Source of the DNA: Alphaproteobacteria bacterium
Lineage (GTDB): Bacteria; Pseudomonadota; Alphaproteobacteria; Caulobacterales; Caulobacteraceae
DNA: 11,674 bases
Reading direction: 5' to 3'
Assembly: GCA_028869395.1 (NCBI GenBank)
Contig: JAGWSE010000201.1
Span: 1-11,674 of the forward strand
Positions 1 through 7,395 of the stretch are shown piece by piece. The translations under genes and the position numbers were made by a program. Numbering within the stretch: the stretch's first letter is position 1; each line of letters begins with the position of its first letter. The notes below the pieces were generated by a model, which was not told the DNA's origin, made no database searches, and was given only the letters and a program-made list of their open reading frames with translations.

Positions 1-169
1 CGCGCCGCGCCCAGGCCGCCGCCGCCAGCGCAAGCGCCAGCGAATCCCCGCCGCCCGACAGGGCGACGGCGAGGGGCCGGCGGCTCGTCCGGTCCAGGCG
101 GCGCTCCAGCGCCTCGGCGACCGCGCCGTCGAGATCGGTCAGGTCGTCCCCGATCGGCCCTAGCGGCAC
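1..169 (-). CDS. tilS: tRNA(Ile)-lysidine synthase TilS, N-terminal fragment (runs off left edge)
   Basis: TilS attaches lysidine to C34 of the CAU-anticodon tRNA-Ile, so that the tRNA reads AUA codons. Only about 56 N-terminal codons are in the window. The diagnostic feature is the PP-loop ATP-pyrophosphatase motif: the reverse strand near 1-65 encodes LAVALSGGGDSLALALA, the SGGxDS signature of the family. No ATG is available in frame. The best start is GTG at 169, which overlaps the last 10 bases of cpoB, so translation is probably coupled to it. An N-terminal leader of about 36 residues before the PP-loop fits TilS. Co-location with tol-pal, and often ftsH beyond it, is known in Caulobacterales and supports the call. 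Other PP-loop enzymes (for example TtcA) share the motif, so identity rests on motif plus context. Confidence 0.8.
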   Translation of the reverse strand, partial: MPLGPIGDDLTDLDGAVAEALERRLDRTSRRPLAVALSGGGDSLALALAAAAWARR

Positions 170-1020
170 TTCGCCCGGGTTCTGACCTCGGCCGCGTGCG
201 CCTTCACCGAGGCCGGCGCCCGGGCATAGTGCCGGGGAAGTTCGGCCAGGGTCTCGCACGCATCCGTGGTCTTCTTCAGCGCCACGAGCTCGTGGGCGAG
301 CTCGACCACCGCATCCGGCGCCCAGGCGGTCTCCGGCCAGCCGCGGATCGCGCCGATGTAGGCGGTCGCGGCCTGGGCGTGCTGTCCCTTCACCGACAGC
401 GTCTTGCCCCACCAGTAGCGCGCCTCCGGCGTCTTCGGCGCGTCCGGGTAGGTCTCGACGTAGCTGTGGAAGGCGCTCTCGGCCCCGTCGTAGTCGCCGC
501 TGAGCATCAGGTGGCGGGCCTTGTCGAAGGCCTCCGCCGGATTGCCCTTCGGCGCCGGCGGCGGGCCCGCGTCCGTGGCCCCCCCGCCGGCGGCGGAGCC
601 GTCGGACGGCGCGGCCTGGGCGGCGGCCTGCGTCTTCTCCAGATCGGCCACCTGGTCGCTCAGCGTCTTGACCTGCGCCTGCAGGTCGGCGTTGGCCTTG
701 CGCGCCAGGTCGAGCTCGTGGGCGGTGGTCTCCAGCGATCCGTTGATCCGCGTCAGCGAATGCTCGAGGTCGCTTACGCGGCTCGACAGGTCGTCCAACC
801 GCGCGCCGGTGTCGGCCGATTCGACCTCCACCGGCTTGCCCGTGTCCCGGCCCTTGAAGACGATGGCGCGCATCTCGCTCACCACCTTCTCCATGTTGTC
901 CAGGCGTCGGGCGTCGCGCTTGGTGAGCGACTGGTCGATCGGCGTCTGGGCCGCGACCGGGGCCGCTGCGAGCAGCAGCCCCACCGCCGCGGCCGGCCAG
1001 GCGTAGCGGCGCAGCCCCAT
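160..1020 (-). CDS. cpoB: CpoB (YbgF), periplasmic TPR coordinator of the Tol-Pal system
   Basis: CpoB is a periplasmic protein that, in E. coli, binds TolA and PBP1B and couples peptidoglycan synthesis to outer-membrane constriction. The 286-residue product has a signal peptide (residues 1-24, hydrophobic core AAAVGLLLAAAP, likely cleavage after VAA). A long heptad-like coiled coil covers about 32-132 (SLTRINGSLETTAHELDLA, VKTLSDQVADLEKT) and is the expected trimerisation region. A Gly/Ala/Pro linker follows (about 133-160), then TPR repeats from about 161 to 283 (AFDKARHLMLSGDYDGAESAF, RYWWGKTLSVKGQHAQAATAY). The length is close to the E. coli protein, with a longer coiled coil. Its ATG shares one base with the pal stop (TGATG), so it is probably translated by coupling to pal. 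Last gene of the tol cluster proper. Confidence 0.93.
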   Translation of the reverse strand: MGLRRYAWPAAAVGLLLAAAPVAAQTPIDQSLTKRDARRLDNMEKVVSEMRAIVFKGRDTGKPVEVESADTGARLDDLSSRVSDLEHSLTRINGSLETTAHELDLARKANADLQAQVKTLSDQVADLEKTQAAAQAAPSDGSAAGGGATDAGPPPAPKGNPAEAFDKARHLMLSGDYDGAESAFHSYVETYPDAPKTPEARYWWGKTLSVKGQHAQAATAYIGAIRGWPETAWAPDAVVELAHELVALKKTTDACETLAELPRHYARAPASVKAHAAEVRTRAKCR

Positions 1021-1571
1021 CAGCCCGGCCGCGCCCCGGAGATGATCGCCGTGTGGGCGTTGCGGTTGTGCTGGTCGGCCTCTTCGCCGGTGCCCGGATC
1101 GATCGGCTTCTCCTTGCCGTAGGAGATGGTCGTGATCCGCGAGGCGTCGACGCCGTGGGCCACCAGGAACTCGCGCACGGCGTTGGCGCGCCGGGCGCCC
1201 AGCGCCAGGTTGTACTCACGCGTGCCGCGTTCGTCGCAGTTGCCCTCGATCCGCACCATCACCGCCGGATACTTCTTCAGCCAGTCCGCCTGGGCGGCGA
1301 GGATCGGCTGGGCGTCGGCGCGGATGTCGTACTTGTCGAAGTCGAAGTAGACGCGGTCGCCCACGTTCACGACGAAATCCTGCGTGGAGCCGGGCAGCGG
1401 CGCCTCGCTGACGGGACCCGGCGGCGGCGGCGGCGTGGCGGCCGGGGGCGCCGGAGCGGGCGGCGGCGTCGTCGTCGGATAGGCCGGCTTGGGATGGTGG
1501 GCGCAAGCGGCCAGGGAGGCGGCGGCTGACCCGATGAGGACCAGTCGGAGCGCAGTCTTGGTGTTCAGCAA
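1020..1571 (-). CDS. pal: Peptidoglycan-associated lipoprotein Pal
   Basis: Pal is an outer-membrane lipoprotein that binds peptidoglycan non-covalently and is relocated to the division site by TolB and TolQRA. From the chosen TTG start it has 183 residues: a lipoprotein signal with lipobox LAAC (Cys about 23), a Pro-rich tether (about 28-58, PAPAPPAATPPPPPGP), and an OmpA-like domain (about 70-178). That domain contains VYFDFDKYDIR, the Pal/OmpA signature GNCDERGTREYNLALGARRA, and ISYGKEKP. The aligned Asp and Arg residues are those that contact diaminopimelate in the family. Start choice: an in-frame ATG at 1586 would add five residues, but its second and third codons form AAGGAG, a strong Shine-Dalgarno sequence six bases before TTG at 1571. 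The ATG itself has no good ribosome site. A GTG at 1625 is even less likely. Pal follows tolB after 55 bases. Confidence 0.95.
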   Translation of the reverse strand: MLNTKTALRLVLIGSAAASLAACAHHPKPAYPTTTPPPAPAPPAATPPPPPGPVSEAPLPGSTQDFVVNVGDRVYFDFDKYDIRADAQPILAAQADWLKKYPAVMVRIEGNCDERGTREYNLALGARRANAVREFLVAHGVDASRITTISYGKEKPIDPGTGEEADQHNRNAHTAIISGARPG

Positions 1572-1577
1572 TGGCGT

Positions 1578-1583
1578 CTCCTT
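1578..1583 (-). promoter_or_regulatory. Shine-Dalgarno sequence that selects the pal TTG start
   Basis: The minus strand reads AAGGAG, six bases upstream of TTG at 1571. The hexamer lies inside the first codons that would be translated from the alternative ATG at 1586, so both starts cannot be equally natural. The TTG version gives a clean lipoprotein signal with basic residues K5 and R9 ahead of the hydrophobic core. Confidence 0.6.
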
Positions 1584-1626
1584 CATGTACTCGACAGTTA
1601 CGAATGTCGCGGCGCGATCTACCACT

Positions 1627-2931
1627 CTATTGCAGTAGAGGCGACCACGCGGGGTCGGTGGCGTTGCCCGGATAGGGCACCGGTTGGAGGACGCGCCCCG
1701 TCACGTCCACGGTCCAGAGCTTGTGGGAGCCGTCGGGCGACTCCCGGGAGAACATCAGCACCCGCCCGTTCGGGGCCCAGGTCGGCGCCTCGTCCAGGTA
1801 GCTGGTGGTGAGCAGCCGTTCGTCCGAGCCGTCCGGCTTGATGATCCCGATGTGGAACTGGCCGCCGGTCTGCTTGGTGAATGCGATGTATTCGCCCGTC
1901 GGGCTCCAGACCGGATCGGTGTACTTGCCGTCGCCGAACGAGATGCGGTGCGGGTTCGAGCCGTCGGCGTTCATGATGTAGATCTCCGCCGTCCCGGAGC
2001 GGTCGGAGTTGAAGGCGATCTGCGTCCCGTCCGGCGAGAATGACGGCGAGGTGTCGATGGCCGGGTCCGACGTCAGCCGCGTCGTCGCGTGCGTGCGCAG
2101 GTCCATCAGGAAGATGTCGGTGTTGCCGCCCCGGTCGGTAGCCACCGAGAAGGCCACCTTCGAGCCGTCGGGCGAGAAGCGCGGCGCGAACACCTCGCCC
2201 GGGAACTTGCCCAGGCTCTCGCGGCGCACCGTGTCCAGGTTCAGCAGGTAGATCGCCGAGCTGTCCGGGCTCAGGGACATGTAGGTGATCTCCTGGCTGG
2301 TCGGCGAGAACCGCGGCGTCATCACGTCGGTCGAGCCGTCCGTCAGGTAGCTCGGGTTGGCCCCGTCCTGGTCCATGATCGCCAGCCGTTTGACCCGGTG
2401 ACCGCGCGGGCCCGTCTCGGCCACGAACACCACCCGGGTGTCGAAATAGCCCTTCTCCCCGGTCAGCCGCTCGTAGACGGCGTCGGAGATCTTGTGCGCC
2501 ACCCGCCGCCAGTTCTCCGGGTTGGCGGTGAACTGCAGGCCCAGCAGCTGCTGCTCGGCGAACACGTCCCACAGGCGGAAGGAGACCTGCAGCTGGCCGT
2601 TGACGGTGGTCACGTCCCCGTTCACCAGCGCCTGGGCGTTGATCGCCTTCCAGGCGGCGAAGCGCGGCTGCACGGCCGTGGTCAGGTCGTGCTCGGTGAA
2701 GGTGGACGGATCGAGCGGCTGGAACAGGCCCGAGCGGTTCAGGTCGGCCGAGACCACGCCTGCGATCTCCGAGCCCACCTGCCCGCCGTTGAAGGCCGGA
2801 ATGGCGATCGGCAGCGGCTGGACGTCGCCGCGGTTGACGTTGACCGTGATGTCGGCCCGCGCCGGCGCGGCCGCCAGGCCGAAGCTCAGCGTCGCCAGCG
2901 CCATCGTCAGGATCAGGCTCAGTAGCCGCAT
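1627..2931 (-). CDS. tolB: Tol-Pal translocation protein TolB
   Basis: TolB is a soluble periplasmic beta-propeller that binds Pal and is pulled off it by TolA, freeing Pal to bind peptidoglycan at the septum. The 434-residue product has a signal peptide (1-26, ending APARA before DITVNV). The mature N-terminus DITVNVNRG is the region equivalent to the TolA-binding TolB box. An N-terminal alpha/beta domain spans about 30-165. A six-bladed propeller follows, marked by PD40-type repeats: FSPTSQEITYMS, FSPDGSKVAFSV, FSPDGTQIAFNSD, WSPTGEYIAFTK, WAPNGRVLMFS and WSPLL at the C-terminus. The length matches the family. The ATG at 2931 has GGAG seven bases upstream and gives a good signal peptide. 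The gene lies 20 bases after the tolA stop. The open frame extends far upstream without stops, but that part overlaps tolA in another frame and is not coding. Confidence 0.97.
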   Translation of the reverse strand: MRLLSLILTMALATLSFGLAAAPARADITVNVNRGDVQPLPIAIPAFNGGQVGSEIAGVVSADLNRSGLFQPLDPSTFTEHDLTTAVQPRFAAWKAINAQALVNGDVTTVNGQLQVSFRLWDVFAEQQLLGLQFTANPENWRRVAHKISDAVYERLTGEKGYFDTRVVFVAETGPRGHRVKRLAIMDQDGANPSYLTDGSTDVMTPRFSPTSQEITYMSLSPDSSAIYLLNLDTVRRESLGKFPGEVFAPRFSPDGSKVAFSVATDRGGNTDIFLMDLRTHATTRLTSDPAIDTSPSFSPDGTQIAFNSDRSGTAEIYIMNADGSNPHRISFGDGKYTDPVWSPTGEYIAFTKQTGGQFHIGIIKPDGSDERLLTTSYLDEAPTWAPNGRVLMFSRESPDGSHKLWTVDVTGRVLQPVPYPGNATDPAWSPLLQ

Positions 2932-2951
2932 GGAGGGGCTCCGGGTGAGGT

Positions 2952-3746
2952 TCACGAGCAGGCGTTCCGTGCGTTGAAGTTGACGGCGATGCGCTCGCCG
3001 TAGAAGTCCGGCGGCAGGTCGCGGAACGGCGCGGCGGCGTAGACCGCCCGCACCGCGCGGTCGGCGGCCGCCTGGGCCACGGGCCCACGCCCGCCGGCCA
3101 TGATCTGCGAGGTCACCTGGCCCACCACCTGGCCGCCGGGGCCCAGCTGGAAGACCACCTTCACCTGCACGTCGCGCCCGCCCTGCACGTCGCAGTTGGG
3201 GTTCCAGCGCCGCTGCAGCTCGCGCTCCAGGCCGGTCATGGCCAGCGCCGAATGGCCGCTGCCGTTGGTCTGGCGCGCCTCCAGCGCGGTTTCGGCGCGG
3301 TTCGGGCCCTTGGCGGCGTTGGTCGGCTTGGGAACCTGCTTGGCCAGGCTGGCGGCCAGCGCGTCGAGGTCCAGGGTCTTCTCGGGCTTCGGCTTGGCCG
3401 GCGGCTGCGGCTTCTGGGGCGCCGCCTTGGCGACCGGCTGCGGCTTCTGCGGCGTGGGCGCGGGCGTCGGCGGGATCGGGGTAGGCTTCGGCTGCGGCGC
3501 GGGCGGCGTGGGCTGCGGCGGCGCCTGCGGCTGCGGCGTCTCGGTCTGGGCGGCCTGCTGCTGGGGCGCCTGCTCGGCGGCGCGCAGGTCCGCGTCCGGC
3601 GGCCCGCTGGTGACGATGGTCACCGGCACGGCCGAGCCGATCGTCAGGTTGCGGGTCAGGCTCCACGACCAGATGATCGCGGCGATCACCAGCCCGTGCA
3701 GGGCCAGCGATCCCAGGAACGCGGGCGAGACCTCGGCGCGTCTCAC
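2952..3746 (-). CDS. tolA: TolA, inner-membrane/periplasm-spanning protein of the Tol system
   Basis: TolA transmits proton-motive-force energy from TolQR to TolB-Pal. The product is 264 residues, much shorter than the roughly 420 of E. coli. It has one transmembrane helix (about 9-28, FLGSLALHGLVIAAIIWSW); S13 and H17 correspond to the first two residues of the TolA/TonB SHLS motif that contacts TolQ. The middle domain (about 55-135) is rich in Pro, Gln, Ala and Lys (PPQPTPPAPQPKP) instead of a long Ala/Lys helix, so it looks more like TonB. The C-terminal domain (about 165-264) begins LERELQRRWNPNC and ends NARNACS. Cys185 and Cys263 sit where TolA domain III carries its disulfide. The GTG start at 3746 overlaps the tolR stop (GTGA), with GGGGAGG about ten bases upstream. 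The same frame stays open upstream but there overlaps tolR and tolQ. Confidence 0.92.
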   Translation of the reverse strand: MRRAEVSPAFLGSLALHGLVIAAIIWSWSLTRNLTIGSAVPVTIVTSGPPDADLRAAEQAPQQQAAQTETPQPQAPPQPTPPAPQPKPTPIPPTPAPTPQKPQPVAKAAPQKPQPPAKPKPEKTLDLDALAASLAKQVPKPTNAAKGPNRAETALEARQTNGSGHSALAMTGLERELQRRWNPNCDVQGGRDVQVKVVFQLGPGGQVVGQVTSQIMAGGRGPVAQAAADRAVRAVYAAAPFRDLPPDFYGERIAVNFNARNACS

Positions 3747-4267
3747 GGCGGCGGCGCCTCCCCGGGCGGCGTTTGCGCGGTGGGCGCCAGCTCGGCGCCG
3801 CCGGAGGTCGGTCCGCCGGTGTCGGTGATCAGGTTGATCGAGGTGAACCCGGAGCTGGACAGCGCCGCCATCACCTGGGCCACCGACTCGTAGGAGGCGC
3901 GGCCGTCGGCGCGGACATAGATCGGCTTGGTCCGCTCGTCCCCCGCCAGCGCCTGCAGGCGGGGCGTGAGCTGGCCGAAGGGAACGGGGTCCTGCTGCAC
4001 GAAGATCGATCCGTCCGCCCGGATGGTGACGGTGATCGGCTGCTTCTGGTTCTGCATCGCCCCGGCGTCGGTCTTTGGAAGCTCCACAGGAACCCCAACG
4101 GTCAACAGTGGCGCCGAGATCATGAAAATGATGAGAAGGACCAGCATCACGTCCACCAGCGGCGTGACGTTGATCTCCGACAGCGTGCCGCGGCGGCCGC
4201 GGCCAAAGCGGCGCCGGCGGCGCCGGCCGCCCGAGGCCTGGAAGGCGTCGTTGGCCGAAAGACCCAT
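3743..4267 (-). CDS. tolR: TolR, ExbD-family proton-channel subunit
   Basis: TolR pairs with TolQ to make the proton-driven stator that energises TolA. The product has 174 residues. A cytoplasmic N-terminus carries an unusual Arg block (residues 15-26, RRRRRRFGRGRR). The signature EINVTPLVDVMLVLLIIFM (about 31-49) follows; D39 is the conserved transmembrane acidic residue thought to carry protons. The periplasmic ExbD/TolR domain runs to about residue 150 (VELPKTD, ITVTIRADGSIFV, IYVRADGRASYESVAQVM). The C-terminus has an extra tail of about 24 residues rich in Gly and Pro, beyond the usual length of about 140-150. The ATG abuts the tolQ stop (TAGATG) and GGAGAAGG lies just upstream, so it is well supported. 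ExbD is excluded by the tol context. Confidence 0.96.
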   Translation of the reverse strand: MGLSANDAFQASGGRRRRRRFGRGRRGTLSEINVTPLVDVMLVLLIIFMISAPLLTVGVPVELPKTDAGAMQNQKQPITVTIRADGSIFVQQDPVPFGQLTPRLQALAGDERTKPIYVRADGRASYESVAQVMAALSSSGFTSINLITDTGGPTSGGAELAPTAQTPPGEAPPP

Positions 4268-4972
<705 letters not shown>

Positions 4973-5043
4973 CAGTTGATGACGCTCCTGAAATGTGGCG
5001 CCGTCTCGTGGCGCGAGGTGGTGGCGAACTTAAGGCGAAGGCC

Positions 5044-5484
5044 TTATGAAAACAGCGGCTTCAAGGCGGCGATGAGGGCGGCCGGCGGCCTTTTCGCGCG
5101 CCCCGACAGGTCGATGCAGGCGGCCTCGACCGCAGCTGTTGCGATCAGGTCACCGTCGCGGAAAATCCGCTGGCTGATCAGCAGGCGCGCGCCCTTCACC
5201 GCATCGTAGGTCGTGCGCACCAGAAGGGCGTCGTCGATGCGCGCCGCGCGGCGGAATTCCACGGTGATCCTGGTGACCGTGAACGCCGCCGGATCGGGCC
5301 CGTCCAGCAGGCCCTGGTGGCTGACGCCGGCCAGCCGCAGGAAGTCGCTCCGCCCGCGCTCGAAATAGCGCAGGTAGTTGGCGTGATAGACCGCGCCCGT
5401 GAAGTCGGTGTCCTCGTAATAGATGCGCACCGGCAGCACGTGCTCGCGGCCGTCCAGCCAGCCGGCGGAGGGTTGAGTTTCCAT
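5044..5484 (-). CDS. ybgC: YbgC-family acyl-CoA thioesterase, first gene of the tol-pal cluster
   Basis: YbgC is a small cytoplasmic hotdog-fold thioesterase found with tol-pal in many proteobacteria and linked to phospholipid metabolism. The product has 146 residues. The family signature YYEDTDFTGAVYHANYLRYF lies at about 22-41. D27 and H34 align with the catalytic Asp18 and His25 of E. coli YbgC. The rest (FTVTRITVEFRRAARIDDAL, GARLLISQRIFRDG) fits the hotdog sheet. The ATG at 5484 has GGGGAG six bases upstream, and that site lies inside a REP-type hairpin (described separately). The gap to ruvB upstream is filled by a pair of such palindromes. Neighbouring tolQ confirms assignment over other 4-hydroxybenzoyl-CoA thioesterase relatives. 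Confidence 0.94.
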   Translation of the reverse strand: METQPSAGWLDGREHVLPVRIYYEDTDFTGAVYHANYLRYFERGRSDFLRLAGVSHQGLLDGPDPAAFTVTRITVEFRRAARIDDALLVRTTYDAVKGARLLISQRIFRDGDLIATAAVEAACIDLSGRAKRPPAALIAALKPLFS

Positions 5485-5487
5485 CTA

Positions 5488-5599
5488 CCGCTCCCCGCGT
5501 TGGCGGGGACCCAAGCTGATTCGAATTCGGTCCCAACTTAGCGGGGCCCGCGCCCTGCGGAAGCGCCGCATCGAACCCCGCCCGCGCGGGGACGAGCGG
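5488..5599. repeat. Pair of REP-like palindromes (BIME-type) between ruvB and ybgC
   Basis: Two GC-rich palindromes face each other. The first is TCCCCGC-GTTG-GCGGGGA (5492-5509), followed by CCCAAGC. The second is CCCCGC-CCGC-GCGGGG (5576-5591). The unit is bounded by CCGCT at 5488 and its complement AGCGG at 5595-5599. It matches in design the pair found between ruvA and ruvB. Such elements are usually non-coding repeats spread by REP-associated transposases (RAYTs); none is present here. The gap otherwise holds no gene. Transcribed as RNA, each palindrome forms a hairpin that could affect mRNA stability or transcription between ruvB and ybgC. Confidence 0.7.
5491..5509 (-). promoter_or_regulatory. 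ybgC ribosome binding site inside a REP hairpin
   Basis: On the ybgC transcript the order is TCCCCGC, loop CAAC, GCGGGGA, then GCGGTAG and the ATG at 5484. The Shine-Dalgarno GGGGAG (5496 down to 5491) is mostly in the 3' arm of the seven-pair stem. If the stem forms, the site is covered. Whether this reduces ybgC translation in cells cannot be told from sequence. Confidence 0.5.
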
Positions 5600-5604
5600 A
5601 CCTC

Positions 5605-6633
5605 TCACGCCTCGAACAGTCCCGCCTGGCCGGGCTTCTGTGGCGGCGGCGCGGCCAGTCCCAGGTGCTCGTAGGCTCTGGCGGTCGCCATCCGCCCGCG
5701 CGGCGTGCGCTGGATGAAGCCCTGCTGCATCAGGAACGGCTCGATCACGTCCTCCACCGCGTCGCGGGCCTCGGCGATCGCATAGGCCAGGGTCTCCACG
5801 CCCGCCGGGCCGCCCGCATAGTTCTCGATCAGCGCGCGCAGGTACTTGCGGTCCAGCGCGTCCAGCCCGTGCTCGTCGACGTCCAGCCTGGCCAGCGCCG
5901 AGGCCGCCGCCTTGCGCTCGATCACCTCGCACCCGTCCGCGGTCGCGAAGTCACGCACCCGCCGCAACAGCCGCCCCGCCACCCGCGGGGTCCCGCGCGA
6001 GCGGCGCGCGATCTCGGCCGCGCCGTCCGGCTCCAGGCCCATGCCCATCTTGCCCGCCGCCCCCAGCAGCACCTGCTGCAGCTCGGCGGGGGTGTAGAAC
6101 TCCAGCCGAATCGGGATGCCGAACCGGTCGCGCAGCGGCGTGGCCAGCAGCCCCGCCCGCGTCGTCGCCGCCACCAGCGTGAAGGGCGCCAGGTCGATGC
6201 GGATCGAGCGCGCGGAGGGCCCTTCGCCGATCACCAGGTCCAGCACGTGGTCCTCCATCGCCGGATAGAGGATCTCCTCCACGTTCGCCGCCAGCCGGTG
6301 GATCTCGTCGATGAACAGGACATCGCGCGGCTCGAGGTTGGTCAGGATCGCCGCCAGGTCACCGGCCTTGGCCAGCACCGGCCCGGAGGTCGCACGGAAG
6401 TTCACCCCCAGCTCGCGCGCCACGATCTGCGCCAGCGTCGTCTTGCCCAGTCCGGGCGGGCCGAACAGCAGCACGTGGTCCAGCGACTCGGCCCGGGCCT
6501 TCGCGCCCTCGATGAAGACGCGCAGGTTGGCTTTCGCCTGCTGCTGGCCCACGAACTCGTCCAGCGTCTGCGGCCGAAGCGCCCGGTCCTGCGGCTCGAA
6601 CGCCTCCGGCTCCGGCGACACGAGGCGGGTCAT
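5605..6633 (-). CDS. ruvB: Holliday junction branch-migration helicase RuvB
   Basis: RuvB is the hexameric AAA+ motor that, with RuvA, drives Holliday junction branch migration in recombination and repair. The product has 342 residues, the normal length. Visible motifs: Walker A GPPGLGKT (58-65), Walker B VLFIDEIH (105-112), sensor 1 ATTRAG (156-161), the arginine finger in LRDRFG (R170), sensor 2 RGTPRVAGRLLRRVRD (213-228, R217), and the winged-helix domain (about 255-325) with the family ending GFIQRTPRGR. Start: the ATG at 6633 has GGAGG about seven bases upstream and matches the family N-terminus. The frame stays open for 42 more codons, but that stretch is the REP repeat (translating as VPAQAGIQ and SRLRGNE) and is not protein. 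It lies 127 bases after ruvA and presumably shares its transcript. Confidence 0.97.
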   Translation of the reverse strand: MTRLVSPEPEAFEPQDRALRPQTLDEFVGQQQAKANLRVFIEGAKARAESLDHVLLFGPPGLGKTTLAQIVARELGVNFRATSGPVLAKAGDLAAILTNLEPRDVLFIDEIHRLAANVEEILYPAMEDHVLDLVIGEGPSARSIRIDLAPFTLVAATTRAGLLATPLRDRFGIPIRLEFYTPAELQQVLLGAAGKMGMGLEPDGAAEIARRSRGTPRVAGRLLRRVRDFATADGCEVIERKAAASALARLDVDEHGLDALDRKYLRALIENYAGGPAGVETLAYAIAEARDAVEDVIEPFLMQQGFIQRTPRGRMATARAYEHLGLAAPPPQKPGQAGLFEA

Positions 6634-6642
6634 TGTCTGCCT

Positions 6643-6750
6643 CCGCTCATTCCCGCGAAGGCGGGAACCCAAGCGGCGGCCGGCTCCGCAACCAGGCTCG
6701 CGATCGACCCGCCGAACAGCTTGGATCCCCGCCTGCGCGGGGACGGCCGG
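6643..6750. repeat. Pair of REP-like palindromes (BIME-type) between ruvA and ruvB
   Basis: The first palindrome is TTCCCGC-GAAG-GCGGGAA (6650-6667), followed by CCCAAGC. The second, preceded by GCTTGGA, is TCCCCGC-CTGC-GCGGGGA (6726-6743). The flanks CCCAAGC and GCTTGG are complementary, so the two copies are in opposite orientation, as in a BIME. The left end CCGCT (6643-6647) repeats the left end of the ruvB-ybgC pair. Translated, these sequences give the familiar false peptides SREGGNPSG and PAQAGIQ that extend many predicted genes in proteobacteria. The pair occupies nearly all of the 127-base gap. Confidence 0.75.
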
Positions 6751-6760
6751 GTTGTGCAAC

Positions 6761-7375
6761 TCACCGCCCCAGCTCCTGCAGCGCGGCCTTGATCAGCGCC
6801 GGGGCCGCCGCGTGCTCGCCCAGCCGGCCGGCCGCTTGCTCCACCACCCGGCGGGCCGCCGGTTCGGCCACGCCCAGGCCCATCAGCGCCGCCACCGCCT
6901 CGCCGGCCAGCGAGGGCCTGGCGGGCTCCGCCGCGGGGATCTGCGCGTGGAAGGCCGCCACCGGCCCGTCCGAGATCGGCTTGTCCTTCAGCTCCACGAC
7001 GATGCGCTGGGCGAGCTTGGGGCCGACGCCCTGTGCGCGCGCCACCGCGGCCTTGTCCTCGCGCGCGGCGGCGGCGGCCAGCTCCGGCGGCGACAGCACG
7101 TCCAGCACGGCCAGAGCCGCCTTCGGCCCGACCCCCTGGATCGCCTGCAGCATGACGAAGGCGCGCCGCTCCTCGCGGGAGAGGAAGCCGTAGAGCTTCA
7201 TCCCGGTCTGCTCGCCCCACTGGCTCTCCACGTGCAGCACCGTCTCGCCGCCGATCTCCGGCAGGCGCGAGAGCGTGCGCGATCCGCAGCGGACCACATA
7301 GCCCACGCCCGCCACGTCGATCAGGGCGTCCTCCTCGGCGACCTCCGCCACCACGCCGCGCAGGCGTCCGATCAT
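6761..7375 (-). CDS. ruvA: Holliday junction-binding protein RuvA
   Basis: RuvA tetramers bind the four-way junction and load RuvB rings. The product has 204 residues, as usual. It begins MIGRLRG, the conserved family N-terminus, with an OB-fold domain (1-64, ending KLYGF). Two helix-hairpin-helix DNA-binding motifs follow (LQAIQGVGPKAALAVLDVL, about 76-94; VARAQGVGPKLAQRIVVEL, about 111-129), then a flexible linker (about 131-153) and the RuvB-binding domain III (about 155-204). The acidic-pin region reads GEQTG, where E. coli has the acidic pair E55-D56, so only one acid is visible. The ATG at 7375 has AGAGG just upstream. A LexA-type box lies 21-35 bases before the start, so SOS control is expected. 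ruvC is not adjacent: the next gene upstream is a divergent transporter. Confidence 0.96.
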   Translation of the reverse strand: MIGRLRGVVAEVAEEDALIDVAGVGYVVRCGSRTLSRLPEIGGETVLHVESQWGEQTGMKLYGFLSREERRAFVMLQAIQGVGPKAALAVLDVLSPPELAAAAAREDKAAVARAQGVGPKLAQRIVVELKDKPISDGPVAAFHAQIPAAEPARPSLAGEAVAALMGLGVAEPAARRVVEQAAGRLGEHAAAPALIKAALQELGR

Positions 7376-7395
7376 GCCGCCTCTTCCCGAATCGC

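Noticed and set aside
1619..3088. Large open frame antiparallel or offset to tolB
   Set aside because: It is an offset frame of the same strand with Arg/Ala/Gly-rich content and no domain; many such open frames exist here because of high GC.
2932..3666. Long upstream extension of the tolB frame
   Set aside because: It overlaps tolA in another frame, is low-complexity Ala/Arg/Gly/Pro sequence typical of GC-rich off-frame translation, and a proper signal peptide with ribosome site begins at 2931.
5031..5046. Stem TAAGGC-GAAG-GCCTTA at the end of ybgC as a terminator
   Set aside because: Only six pairs, it includes the ybgC stop codon and has no T-run; tolQ needs expression from the same direction.
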